DNA of 25,418 nucleotides from contig CALADH010000050.1 of the NCBI GenBank assembly GCA_937890745.1, positions 1-25,418 on the forward strand, written 5' to 3'. The first letter of the stretch is position 1, and every line of letters begins with the position of its first letter. Below the pieces are notes generated by a model. The model did no database searches. It worked only from the letters and a program-made list of their open reading frames with translations, and was not told where the DNA came from. Shown piece by piece: positions 7,645 to 15,020 of this stretch. The position numbers and the translations under genes were made by a program. This DNA comes from Scybalocola_A sp900557175 (lineage in GTDB: Bacteria; Bacillota; Clostridia; Lachnospirales; Lachnospiraceae).

Positions 7645-7704
7645 TTCACTTTCGCCTGCAGACGCACTTGTTTTTTAATTCACTTCCGTCCACAGCCGCA
7701 CATC
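7637..7704. repeat. Imperfect 34-bp tandem duplication at the ylbJ/amidase 3' ends
   Basis: Positions 7637-7670 and 7671-7704 align at 27 of 34 bases, with the first 15 identical (TTTTTTAATTCACTT). Read on the minus strand, each copy ends in a GTGAATTAA (V-N-stop) reading, so the extra copy duplicates the tail of the amidase gene. The plus-strand copy supplies the ylbJ stop. Confidence 0.8.
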
Positions 7705-8409
7705 TTCTTTAAACGTCAGCCATGCATCCTCATGCTCAACAAAATATCTTGGACATTCTTTTCCGGTGACATCATAATGACGGATGACATTATCAGGGCT
7801 GACGTCAAGATACTGACAGAGCCATCCGGTCAGCCATACAAGTGATTCATATGTACTGTCATTAAACTTTCCAGTATCGTCCGGGTGGCATACCTCAATG
7901 GCAATCGTATCGGAATTGCGCTCATTGGATGCATAAGCAATTTCTGTCGTCGGCACGCACTGGACAATCTCGCCCTCCAGTCCGACAACAAAATGACTGC
8001 TTGCGTAAGTAACCGGATTATCTTTAAGTCCTTCAAAATATCCACGATTATCCATCGCGCCTGTTCCCGGATTTCCGGTATAATGAATAACAATACCGTT
8101 GACCTTTTCAAGCGGTGTCTGAGGTCTTGAATATTCATTTGGTGTTAAAAGCGCAATCTCCATCGGCGGACGCTTTGACTGAATATCATCGCCGGAAGCT
8201 TCAACCTGCCACCGGGCACCGTCTGATTTTTCTGCTTTCACTTTTTTATAAATCATACCGGCGGCAAAAACTATTACTGCCGCTAACATAATAACGCCGG
8301 CTTTTATAAACAAAAGCCGGCGTCTGCGTTTCCTGCGCTGTATTTCACGTTGTCGTAAACGTTCTTCTCTGCTTATCCCTGCCGGACGTCTATTGTCTCT
8401 ATTTTCCAT
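7675..8409 (-). CDS. Membrane-anchored N-acetylmuramoyl-L-alanine amidase (Amidase_2)
   Basis: A 244-residue protein with a very basic cytoplasmic N-terminus (1-32, many Arg), one membrane helix at about 33-53, a linker, and an Amidase_2/PGRP-like domain at about 95-230. Visible zinc-ligand candidates are H109 in GIVIHYTGN, H211 in RHYDVTG, and C219 in KECPRYF. H139 lies in the SSHFVVG strand. The family cleaves the bond between MurNAc and L-Ala in peptidoglycan. The topology (N-in, domain out) suggests cell-wall remodelling by a membrane-tethered enzyme rather than a secreted lysin. The ribosome binding site is weak. It is monocistronic with its own promoter. Its last codons are duplicated in the adjoining tandem repeat. 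Confidence 0.9.
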   Translation of the reverse strand: MENRDNRRPAGISREERLRQREIQRRKRRRRLLFIKAGVIMLAAVIVFAAGMIYKKVKAEKSDGARWQVEASGDDIQSKRPPMEIALLTPNEYSRPQTPLEKVNGIVIHYTGNPGTGAMDNRGYFEGLKDNPVTYASSHFVVGLEGEIVQCVPTTEIAYASNERNSDTIAIEVCHPDDTGKFNDSTYESLVWLTGWLCQYLDVSPDNVIRHYDVTGKECPRYFVEHEDAWLTFKEDVRLWTEVN

Positions 8410-8441
8410 AAATCCACATTCTTCCGTATAAATATATGTCT

Positions 8442-8470
8442 ATTTTAACATTGACTTCTGAAAAACTCAA
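8442..8470 (-). promoter_or_regulatory. Promoter of the amidase gene
   Basis: On the minus strand, TTGAGT (revcomp of 8465-8470), a 17-bp spacer, then TAAAAT (revcomp of 8442-8447), in the gap after guaB. Confidence 0.6.
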
Positions 8471-8515
8471 GGAAAGCTATAAAATTGTAAGTAAATTCAA
8501 ATAAATTTAAGATAT

Positions 8516-9967
8516 TTAGTCAACACTGTAGTTTGGTGCTTCCTTTGTAATCTGAATATCATGAGGATGACTCTCTTTAAGCGAAGCTGCGGAAATCTTT
8601 ACAAATCTTCCGTTTTCTTTTAATTCTTCGACTGTTCTTGCACCGCAGTAGCCCATGCCTGCTCTTAAACCGCCGAGTAACTGGAATACTGTATCTTCCA
8701 CATAACCCTTATAAGCAACACGACCTTCAACGCCTTCAGGAACAAGCTTTTTAGCGTCTGACTGGAAGTAACGGTCTTTACTGCCGTTTTCCATTGCAGA
8801 AATTGAGCCCATGCCGCGGTAAACTTTATACTTTCTTCCCTGATAAAGTTCAAAGCTTCCCGGACTTTCGTCACAGCCTGCAAAAATACTGCCCATCATA
8901 CAAACATTGGCGCCTGCAGCAATCGCTTTTGTGACATCGCCTGAATACTTGATACCGCCGTCGGCGATGATTGGAATACCATATTCTTTAGCAACGCTGT
9001 AAGCATCCATAACGGCTGAAATCTGAGGAACACCGATACCTGCAACAACACGTGTTGTACAAATAGAACCCGGTCCGATACCAACCTTTACTGCATCAAC
9101 CCCGGCTTCGATCAGAGCCTTTGTTGCCTCTGCCGTTGCAACATTACCTGCGATGACATCAAGATCCGGATAAGCTTCCTTAACCTGACGGACAACGCGG
9201 AGTACATTGGCTGAATGGCCGTGTGCCGTGTCAATAACGATACAGTCTACATGTACCTTGACAAGTGCGGCAATTCTGTCCATGATGTCTGCTGTCACAC
9301 CGACACCTGCGCCGCATAAAAGACGTCCCTGGGCATCCTTTGCTGAAAGCGGATATTTAATCTGCTTTTCAATATCCTTAATTGTAATAAGTCCTTTAAG
9401 ATTGAAATCATCATCGACAATCGGAAGCTTTTCTTTTCTGGCTTTACCGAGAATCTGCTTTGCTTCTTCTAATGTCACGCCCTCTTTGGCTGTAATAAGC
9501 CCTTCGGAAGTCATACTCTCGCGAATCTTTTTAGAAAAATCTGTCTCAAATTTTAAGTCACGGTTTGTCAAAATACCGACAAGCTTTTTGCCCTCTGTAA
9601 TCGGCACGCCGGAAATACGGAACTTTGCCATCAGTTCGTTGGCATCTGCTAATGTATGCTCAGGAGAAAGATAAAATGGATCTGTAATAACGCCATTTTC
9701 CGAACGCTTTACCTTATCCACTTCCTCAGCCTGCGCCTCGATTGACATATTTTTATGGATAATGCCGATACCACCCTGTCTTGCCATCGCGATAGCCATT
9801 CTGTGTTCAGTTACTGTATCCATACCTGCACTCATCAGAGGCACGTTCAGCTTAATTTTCTTTGTCAAGTGTGTTGTAATATCCACCTGATTTGGAATAA
9901 CCTCCGAATACGCAGGCACAAGTAAAACGTCATCAAATGTAATGCCCTCACCTATAATCTTACCCAC
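8516..9967 (-). CDS. guaB: Inosine-5'-monophosphate dehydrogenase
   Basis: A 483-residue NAD-dependent enzyme converting IMP to XMP, the committed step of guanine nucleotide synthesis. The TIM-barrel catalytic domain is interrupted by a tandem CBS (Bateman) domain at about residues 94-205. Seen: GITFDDVLLVPAYS at the N-terminus; the nucleophile C303 in GPGSICTTR; the IMP phosphate site IIADGGIKYSGD; and the mobile flap around GMGSISAMENGS. The start is GTG at 9967, 8 nt after a GAGG site. A strong promoter lies close upstream, and I see no purine riboswitch in the roughly 26-nt leader. No clear terminator follows. Confidence 0.98.
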   Translation of the reverse strand: MGKIIGEGITFDDVLLVPAYSEVIPNQVDITTHLTKKIKLNVPLMSAGMDTVTEHRMAIAMARQGGIGIIHKNMSIEAQAEEVDKVKRSENGVITDPFYLSPEHTLADANELMAKFRISGVPITEGKKLVGILTNRDLKFETDFSKKIRESMTSEGLITAKEGVTLEEAKQILGKARKEKLPIVDDDFNLKGLITIKDIEKQIKYPLSAKDAQGRLLCGAGVGVTADIMDRIAALVKVHVDCIVIDTAHGHSANVLRVVRQVKEAYPDLDVIAGNVATAEATKALIEAGVDAVKVGIGPGSICTTRVVAGIGVPQISAVMDAYSVAKEYGIPIIADGGIKYSGDVTKAIAAGANVCMMGSIFAGCDESPGSFELYQGRKYKVYRGMGSISAMENGSKDRYFQSDAKKLVPEGVEGRVAYKGYVEDTVFQLLGGLRAGMGYCGARTVEELKENGRFVKISAASLKESHPHDIQITKEAPNYSVD

Positions 9968-9999
9968 AATCTCATCCTCACTTTCTTAATTTTTACAAA

Positions 10000-10028
10000 A
10001 GTTTATCAAATGTGTCTGAAAAAGTCAA
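10000..10028 (-). promoter_or_regulatory. Promoter of guaB
   Basis: On the minus strand, TTGACT (revcomp of 10023-10028), a 17-bp spacer, then TAAACT (revcomp of 10000-10005). Confidence 0.75.
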
Positions 10029-10083
10029 CACATTATGTATTAATATTACTTATCTTATTTATTAGAAGCAGATTTCCCGTACA

Positions 10084-10127
10084 ATAAAAACAGCCGGGAA
10101 AAACAGATAACCCTGTCTTCCCGGCTG
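10084..10127 (-). terminator. Terminator after the DUF6106-like gene
   Basis: On the minus strand a perfect 10-bp stem CAGCCGGGAA/TTCCCGGCTG encloses a loop with an inner ACAG/CTGT pairing and is followed by TTTTTATTG. Confidence 0.92.
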
Positions 10128-10133
10128 CGTATA

Positions 10134-10646
10134 TTAATACTTCTTTACACGTCTCGGTGAATACTTCCACATATTGTCAATCATCTTTTCTGTCGGTTCA
10201 AAAAATACTTTTATGTGAGAACTTCCTGAATTGGCAATAATGACAAAGCGTTTTTTCGATGTATCTCTTGATGAAAAATCATAAACCTTAAACTGTCCGC
10301 GGTTATAATCGTCAAGCTCATGAGAGCCTTCCGGCGCTACAATCTCAATCATATCGCCTGTCAGTTCAAGCTTTCTTTTTCTCTTATAATTTCCTGTAAT
10401 CTGGTCGATATCCAAATCGCCCGATGTAAAAATATATTCATACTCTACCTTTTGAAGATTTACAAGAAAATAGACACCAAACCATACAAGCAGTGCCAAA
10501 ATTAAAAATGTTGGCAGAAATAAAAAGATTGCCGCGGTGATAATTACTGCACCGAGCACACCGGCAAGCACTGCCAAATAATTCGTTGAAGTCATCTTGC
10601 GCTTCACAAGCACTTCTGAAAATACATCTCCCGAATTTTCGTTCAT
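10134..10646 (-). CDS. DUF6106-like two-helix membrane protein
   Basis: A 170-residue protein. A short N-terminal region (FSEVLVKRKMTSTNY) is followed by two adjacent membrane helices at about residues 23-42 and 45-62, then a cytoplasmic-looking beta-rich domain to the end. This layout matches DUF6106 proteins that recur in Lachnospiraceae; their function is unknown to me. GGAGG lies 8 nt before ATG 10646. It is monocistronic, with its own promoter and a strong terminator. Family assignment is from memory of the N-terminal pattern and is moderately sure. Confidence 0.75.
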   Translation of the reverse strand: MNENSGDVFSEVLVKRKMTSTNYLAVLAGVLGAVIITAAIFLFLPTFLILALLVWFGVYFLVNLQKVEYEYIFTSGDLDIDQITGNYKRKRKLELTGDMIEIVAPEGSHELDDYNRGQFKVYDFSSRDTSKKRFVIIANSGSSHIKVFFEPTEKMIDNMWKYSPRRVKKY

Positions 10647-10693
10647 GAATCATCCCTCCGTAGGTCTTTCGTATTGCCGCAAGGCTTTCGTTT

Positions 10694-10722
10694 ATTATAC
10701 ACAATATTCATGTATAAATAAA
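10694..10722 (-). promoter_or_regulatory. Promoter of the DUF6106-like gene
   Basis: On the minus strand a perfect TATAAT (revcomp of 10694-10699) is extended by TGTG, with a weak TTTATT 17 bp upstream (revcomp of 10717-10722). Confidence 0.6.
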
Positions 10723-10779
10723 GGCTTTTACTGAATTTTATAATTTTTTAAGATTACAGTACGCAAGGTGTATTTTTTG

Positions 10780-10806
10780 TGACATAGAAAGCAATTTCCT
10801 ATGTCA
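10780..10806 (-). repeat. Palindromic repeat copy 1, downstream of the groL terminator
   Basis: On the minus strand TGACATAGGAAATTGCTTTCTATGTCA forms a hairpin (TGACATAG with CTATGTCA). It begins directly after the U-tract of the groL terminator and is followed by CAAAAAA. A near-identical copy lies at 13087-13114 after glnS in the same orientation and position. Confidence 0.85.
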
Positions 10807-10844
10807 TAAAAAAGCTGCCGTCCGGCATTGTGCCGGATGACAGC
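10807..10844 (-). terminator. Terminator of groS-groL
   Basis: On the minus strand GCTGTCATCCGGCA pairs with TGCCGGACGGCAGC around a 3-nt loop, followed by TTTTTT. It lies 23 bp after the groL stop. Confidence 0.95.
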
Positions 10845-10867
10845 CTGAAAATTTTTAATAAAGCAGA

Positions 10868-12490
10868 TTACATCATGCCCATGCCGCCCTGTGGCATTGC
10901 CGGAGCAGGCACATCTTCTTTAATATCTGCCACAACAGATTCTGTTGTAAGCAATGTAGAAGCAATACTTGTTGCATTCTGAAGTGCGCTTCTTGTAACT
11001 TTCGCAGGATCAATGATACCAGCTTCAATCATGTTGACATAAGCGCCCTTTAATGCATCAAAACCAACACCGACTTCGCTTTCCTTAACCTTATTGATGA
11101 TGACAGCGCCCTCAAGACCGGCATTTGCTGCAATATGGAATAACGGTGCTTCAAGTGCTTTAAGGACAACGCCTGCACCTGTCTTTTCATCACCGGATAA
11201 TGAAGCTGCCAGTTCGCTGACTTTCTTAGCTGCATGAATGTAAGCAGAACCGCCGCCGCAGATAACGCCTTCTTCAACAGCAGCTCTTGTTGCTGCAAGG
11301 GCATCTTCCATACGAAGCTTCTTCTCTTTCATCTCTGTTTCTGTTGCAGCACCAACGCGGATTACGCCGACACCACCGGATAATTTGGCAAGTCTTTCAA
11401 GTAATTTTTCTTTATCAAATTCAGATGTTGTCTCGTCTGCCTGATTCTTAATCTGTGCAATACGAACCTTAAGTGCTTCTGCATCGCCGCAGCCGTCAAC
11501 GATAATTGTATTATCCTTGTCAACCTTGACAGATTTTGCACGTCCGAGCATATCCATCGTTGTTTCCTTTAAGTCGTAGCCAAGTTCTTCGGAAATTACT
11601 TTGCCGCCTGTTAAAATAGCGATATCTTCAAGCATTGCTTTTCTTCTGTCGCCATAACCCGGTGCTTTGACTGCAACAACCTGGAATGTACCTCTTAACT
11701 TGTTGAGGATTAATGTTGTTAAAGCTTCACCTTCAATATCCTCAGCGATAATTAATAACTTAGCGCCGGACTGGACAATCTGCTCAAGTAATGGCAATAA
11801 TTCCTGAATATTTGAAATTTTCTTATCTGTGATTAAAATATACGGATCATCTAAAACAGCTTCCAGTTTTTCCATATCTGTGCACATATAAGCTGATAAA
11901 TAGCCTCTGTCAAACTGCATACCTTCAACAAGGTCAAGTTCTGTCTGCATTGTCTTAGATTCTTCAATTGTGATAACACCATTGTTTGTTACTTTTTCCA
12001 TAGCGTCTGCAACCATCTCGCCAACGGCGTCATCTCCTGCAGAAATTGCGGCAACTCTTGCAATCTGGGCTTTGCCTGTTACTTTGGAGCTCATCTGTGC
12101 AATTGCCTCAACTGCTGTATCTGTGGCTTTCTGCATACCTTTTCTTAAAATGATAGGATTTGCGCCCGCAGCAAGGTTTTTCATACCTTCGTTAATCATA
12201 GCCTGTGCAAGAACTGTTGCTGTTGTTGTACCATCACCGGCAACATCGTTTGTCTTTGTGGCAACTTCTTTAACGATCTGAGCGCCCATATTTTCAAAAG
12301 CGTCCTCAAGCTCAATATCTTTTGCGATTGTCACACCATCATTTGTAATTAACGGTGTTCCGAAAGATTTTGAAAGGACAACGTTTCTTCCTTTAGGTCC
12401 AAGTGTTACTCTGACTGTATCTGCTAACTGATTCACACCTGCTTCAAGTGCTTTTCTGGCTTCTGCGCCGTATTTAATCTGTTTTGCCAT
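10868..12490 (-). CDS. groL: Chaperonin GroEL (Hsp60)
   Basis: A 540-residue cytosolic chaperonin subunit. It forms the double seven-membered ring that folds proteins with ATP and GroES. Seen: LGPKGRNVVL, NDGVTIAKDIELED, the ATPase motif AGDGTTTATVLAQ at about 86-98, GVGVIRVGAATETEMKEKK, and the C-terminal GGMGMM tail. AGGAGG precedes the ATG. It is second in the groS-groL operon, 68 bp after groS, under the CIRCE-regulated promoter, and is followed by a terminator and a palindromic repeat. Confidence 0.99.
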   Translation of the reverse strand: MAKQIKYGAEARKALEAGVNQLADTVRVTLGPKGRNVVLSKSFGTPLITNDGVTIAKDIELEDAFENMGAQIVKEVATKTNDVAGDGTTTATVLAQAMINEGMKNLAAGANPIILRKGMQKATDTAVEAIAQMSSKVTGKAQIARVAAISAGDDAVGEMVADAMEKVTNNGVITIEESKTMQTELDLVEGMQFDRGYLSAYMCTDMEKLEAVLDDPYILITDKKISNIQELLPLLEQIVQSGAKLLIIAEDIEGEALTTLILNKLRGTFQVVAVKAPGYGDRRKAMLEDIAILTGGKVISEELGYDLKETTMDMLGRAKSVKVDKDNTIIVDGCGDAEALKVRIAQIKNQADETTSEFDKEKLLERLAKLSGGVGVIRVGAATETEMKEKKLRMEDALAATRAAVEEGVICGGGSAYIHAAKKVSELAASLSGDEKTGAGVVLKALEAPLFHIAANAGLEGAVIINKVKESEVGVGFDALKGAYVNMIEAGIIDPAKVTRSALQNATSIASTLLTTESVVADIKEDVPAPAMPQGGMGMM

Positions 12491-12558
12491 AATAAAATGC
12501 CTCCTGATCTATTCAAATATAATTTTGTTTACTATATGGATGATAAGCTTCTTACAGC

Positions 12559-12843
12559 TTATTCAACAATTGCAAGAATATCGCTCTGTTTTACAATGAC
12601 ATATTCTTCGCCGTCAAGTTTAACTTCTGTTCCAGCGTATTTCTGATAAATAACCTTTGCGCCGACAGCAACTTCCATCTTCACTTCTTTACCGTCGATC
12701 ACACCGCCCGGGCCTACTGCAACAACTTCAGCTTCCTGTGGTTTTTCTTTAGCCTGACCTGCAAGGACAATACCTGATTTTGTTTTTTCTTCAGCAACTA
12801 AATGTTTTAATACAACTCTGTCTCCTAATGGTACTAATTTCAT
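12559..12843 (-). CDS. groS: Co-chaperonin GroES (Hsp10)
   Basis: A 94-residue co-chaperonin that caps GroEL. The protein starts MKLVPLGDRVVLKHLVAEEK and includes the mobile loop EEKTKSGIVL and the GPGGVIDGK hairpin. A longer frame opens at 12897, but AAGGAGG lies 8 nt before ATG 12843 and the extra residues would be encoded by the leader and the CIRCE region. It is the first gene of the heat-shock operon. Confidence 0.98.
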   Translation of the reverse strand: MKLVPLGDRVVLKHLVAEEKTKSGIVLAGQAKEKPQEAEVVAVGPGGVIDGKEVKMEVAVGAKVIYQKYAGTEVKLDGEEYVIVKQSDILAIVE

Positions 12844-12886
12844 ATCAAAATTCCTCCTTGAATTAAATTGCCTGTTTTCGGGCTTA

Positions 12887-12913
12887 TTAGCACTCATTTA
12901 AGTTGAGTGCTAA
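12887..12913 (-). promoter_or_regulatory. CIRCE operator (HrcA site)
   Basis: TTAGCACTC (12887-12895), nine bases, then GAGTGCTAA (12905-12913): a perfect match to the CIRCE inverted repeat bound by the heat-shock repressor HrcA. It lies in the leader between the -10 box and the groS start, the usual position. Confidence 0.98.
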
Positions 12914-12925
12914 CTAACTGTCCTT

Positions 12926-12954
12926 ATCATATGTTTTTCTTTCCGTTTTTGCAA
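12926..12954 (-). promoter_or_regulatory. Promoter of groS-groL
   Basis: On the minus strand, TTGCAA (revcomp of 12949-12954), a 17-bp spacer, then TATGAT (revcomp of 12926-12931), immediately upstream of CIRCE. Confidence 0.85.
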
Positions 12955-13086
12955 CGGCGGCTACATCCAAATATATCCGTTTTTTATATTTTTTAATCCA
13001 TTTTACTCGTAAAATCTCCCAGTATCTCGCTTTTTTAAAATTATATACTGTCTGCATCTGGCCGCATCCCTCGCGGCGCTTTTTTA
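12955..13086. other. Intergenic stretch upstream of the groESL promoter
   Basis: The groS-glnS gap is about 370 bp. It is filled by CIRCE, the groESL promoter, a palindromic repeat and the glnS terminator. In the remainder I see only AT-rich DNA plus a small plus-strand hairpin GCCGC/GCGGC followed by GCTTTTTT at about 13062-13085, with no plus-strand gene to terminate. Confidence 0.5.
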
Positions 13087-13114
13087 TGACATTAGGAAGC
13101 AATTTCCTATGTCA
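13087..13114 (-). repeat. Palindromic repeat copy 2, downstream of the glnS terminator
   Basis: On the minus strand the sequence begins TGACATAGGAAATTGCTT and ends CCTAATGTCA. It differs from copy 1 by one substitution and one inserted A. It follows the glnS terminator U-tract directly and is followed by TAAAAAAG. Confidence 0.85.
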
Positions 13115-13150
13115 AAAAAAGATACACCGGCAAATTGCCAAGTGTATCTT
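13114..13150 (-). terminator. Terminator of glnS
   Basis: On the minus strand AAGATACAC pairs with GTGTATCTT, with an inner GGC/GCC pair, followed by a run of seven T. It lies about 65 bp after the glnS stop. Confidence 0.9.
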
Positions 13151-13213
13151 ATCTTTTGCAGCTGTTCAGAGCAGATAATTCCAACGGTAATCTGCCACAT
13201 TGATGTCACGTTG

Positions 13214-14878
13214 TTACTTCGCCGGCTTATATGAGCTTTTAAGCGAAACAATTCTGTTGAATACAAGTTTTTCATCCGATGAGTCTTTTGTATCGACGCA
13301 GAAGAAGCCCTGTCTTACAAACTGGAAGCTGTCACCGCCATGAACACCCTTAAAGTTTTCTTCAAGCTTGCAGCCTTCAAGGATTGTCAGAGAGTTCGGA
13401 TTTAAGTTTAATGAGCCGTCCTCGTTATAGACGCCTTTTTCCTCATCGACAAGGTTTTCATACAGACGCACTGTCGCATCCACAGCAAACGGCGCAGCAA
13501 CCCAGTGAATCGTGCCTTTGACCTTGCGGCCTGTAAAGCCTGAGCCGCTTCTAGTCTCAGGATCATAAGTACAGTGGATTTCTGTCACCTTGCCCGTCTC
13601 ATCTTTGACATAGTCCACACATTTTACAAAATAAGCGTTCATCAGGCGGACTTCATTGCCCGGAAACAGACGGAAATACTTCTTCGGCGGTTCTTCCATA
13701 AAGTCATCGCGCTCAATATAAAGCTCACGGCAGAAAGGTACTTTACGGCTTCCGAGCGTCTCATTTTCCTGATTATTTGCAACGTCAAAATACTCTACCT
13801 GTCCTTCAGGATAATTGTCAATAATGACCTTGACAGGATCAAGGACAGCCATCATACGGTTTTTCTTAAGCTTTAAGTCCTCGCGGATGCAGTATTCAAG
13901 CATCGCATAATCGACAGAACTGTTGCTCTTTGACACGCCGACAAGCTCCATAAACATCTTAATAGATTCCGGTGTAAAACCGCGGCGGCGCAGCGCTGCG
14001 ATTGATACAAGGCGCGGATCATCCCAGCCATCAACAATATTTTCCTCGACAAGGCGTTTAATATAGCGCTTGCCTGTAATGACATTCGTCAGATACAGCT
14101 TTGCAAACTCAATCTGCTGCGGCGGCTGCGGATATTCAAGCTCATTAACAACCCAGTTGTACAGCGGACGGTGATCTTCAAACTCCAATGTACAGATCGA
14201 ATGTGTCACACCCTCAATGGCATCCTCAATCGGGTGGGCAAAATCATACATCGGATAAATGCACCACTGATCGCCTGTATTGTGATGTGTCATTCTTGCC
14301 ACACGGTAAATGACAGGATCACGCATATTAATATTTGAAGATGTCATATCAATTTTTGCACGAAGTACCTTTGAACCGTCCGGAAATTCACCGTTCTTCA
14401 TGCGCTCAAAAAGGTCAAGATTTTCTTCAATACTTCTGTCTCTGTAAGGGCTGTTCTTTCCCGGCTCTTTGAGCGTGCCGCGGTAAGCTCTGATTTCATC
14501 AGCGCTTAAATCACACACATAGGCCTTGCCCTTTTTGATAAGCTTGACAGCGGCCTCATACATCTGCTCAAAATAATTGGATGCAAAGCGGATTTCACCG
14601 TCATAATGGGCGCCGAGCCATTCAACATCATCAATAATAGACTGAACAAACTCTGTCTTTTCTTTTGTCGGATTCGTATCGTCAAATCTTAAATTAAACT
14701 TGCCGCCATACTGCTTTGCAAGACCATAGTTTAATAAGATAGATTTTGCATGTCCGATGTGAAGATAACCGTTTGGCTCCGGCGGAAAACGGGTACATAC
14801 GGCACTGACTTTGCCTTCCTCTAAATCTTTATCAATTATCTGTTCAATAAAATTTTTTGAAACAGTTTCCTTTTCCAT
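13214..14878 (-). CDS. glnS: Glutaminyl-tRNA synthetase
   Basis: A 554-residue class I synthetase charging tRNA-Gln with glutamine. The HIGH signature is in FPPEPNGYLHIGHAKS at about residues 31-46. FDDTNPTKE, GDQWCIYPMYDFAHPIEDA, DGWDDPRLVSIAALRRRGF and LEYCIREDLK are typical GlnRS/GluRS catalytic blocks. The C-terminal half is the anticodon-binding beta-barrel pair. The KMSKS-equivalent region reads VITGKRYIKRL, a variant form. GGGAGGAAG precedes ATG 14878. I see no T-box in the roughly 85-nt leader. Presence of GlnRS implies direct Gln-tRNA charging, though a GatCAB route could coexist elsewhere. Confidence 0.97.
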   Translation of the reverse strand: MEKETVSKNFIEQIIDKDLEEGKVSAVCTRFPPEPNGYLHIGHAKSILLNYGLAKQYGGKFNLRFDDTNPTKEKTEFVQSIIDDVEWLGAHYDGEIRFASNYFEQMYEAAVKLIKKGKAYVCDLSADEIRAYRGTLKEPGKNSPYRDRSIEENLDLFERMKNGEFPDGSKVLRAKIDMTSSNINMRDPVIYRVARMTHHNTGDQWCIYPMYDFAHPIEDAIEGVTHSICTLEFEDHRPLYNWVVNELEYPQPPQQIEFAKLYLTNVITGKRYIKRLVEENIVDGWDDPRLVSIAALRRRGFTPESIKMFMELVGVSKSNSSVDYAMLEYCIREDLKLKKNRMMAVLDPVKVIIDNYPEGQVEYFDVANNQENETLGSRKVPFCRELYIERDDFMEEPPKKYFRLFPGNEVRLMNAYFVKCVDYVKDETGKVTEIHCTYDPETRSGSGFTGRKVKGTIHWVAAPFAVDATVRLYENLVDEEKGVYNEDGSLNLNPNSLTILEGCKLEENFKGVHGGDSFQFVRQGFFCVDTKDSSDEKLVFNRIVSLKSSYKPAK

Positions 14879-14969
14879 TGAAAGCTTCCTCCCGAAAATG
14901 TAGTATAATCAATTTGTCCAAAGACTGCTGTCCCGGCTGTATGCGGGCATATCTTCAGACACTAATCCT

Positions 14970-14997
14970 ATAATACCATATTTTTCTTGATTGTAAA
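14970..14997 (-). promoter_or_regulatory. Candidate promoter of glnS
   Basis: On the minus strand, TTTACA (revcomp of 14992-14997), a 16-bp spacer, then TATTAT (revcomp of 14970-14975). The transcript would have a leader of about 85 nt. Confidence 0.5.
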
Positions 14998-15020
14998 CAT
15001 TTTTTTCACATTCATGGCTG

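Noticed and set aside
9207..9674. Plus-strand 155-codon frame antisense to guaB
   Set aside because: It lies wholly opposite a strong conserved gene and has no ribosome binding site or recognisable protein.
9968..10080. Purine riboswitch before guaB
   Set aside because: The predicted leader is only about 26 nt, too short for an aptamer.
11970..12281. Plus-strand frame antisense to groL
   Set aside because: Shadow of groL codon bias; Ala/Val-rich, low-complexity translation.
13062..13085. GCCGC/GCGGC hairpin with a T-run on the plus strand
   Set aside because: Short 5-bp stem with no plus-strand transcript to end; not enough to call an RNA or a terminator.
12914..13102. Minus-strand 62-codon frame upstream of groS, with a GAGGG before an internal ATG
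   Set aside because: It runs through the groESL promoter and ends at CIRCE, its composition is not protein-like, and it overlaps the palindromic repeat.
14879..15020. T-box or other riboswitch before glnS
   Set aside because: No TGGNACCGCG-like T-box sequence and no antiterminator/terminator pair. Only a promoter and a short leader.
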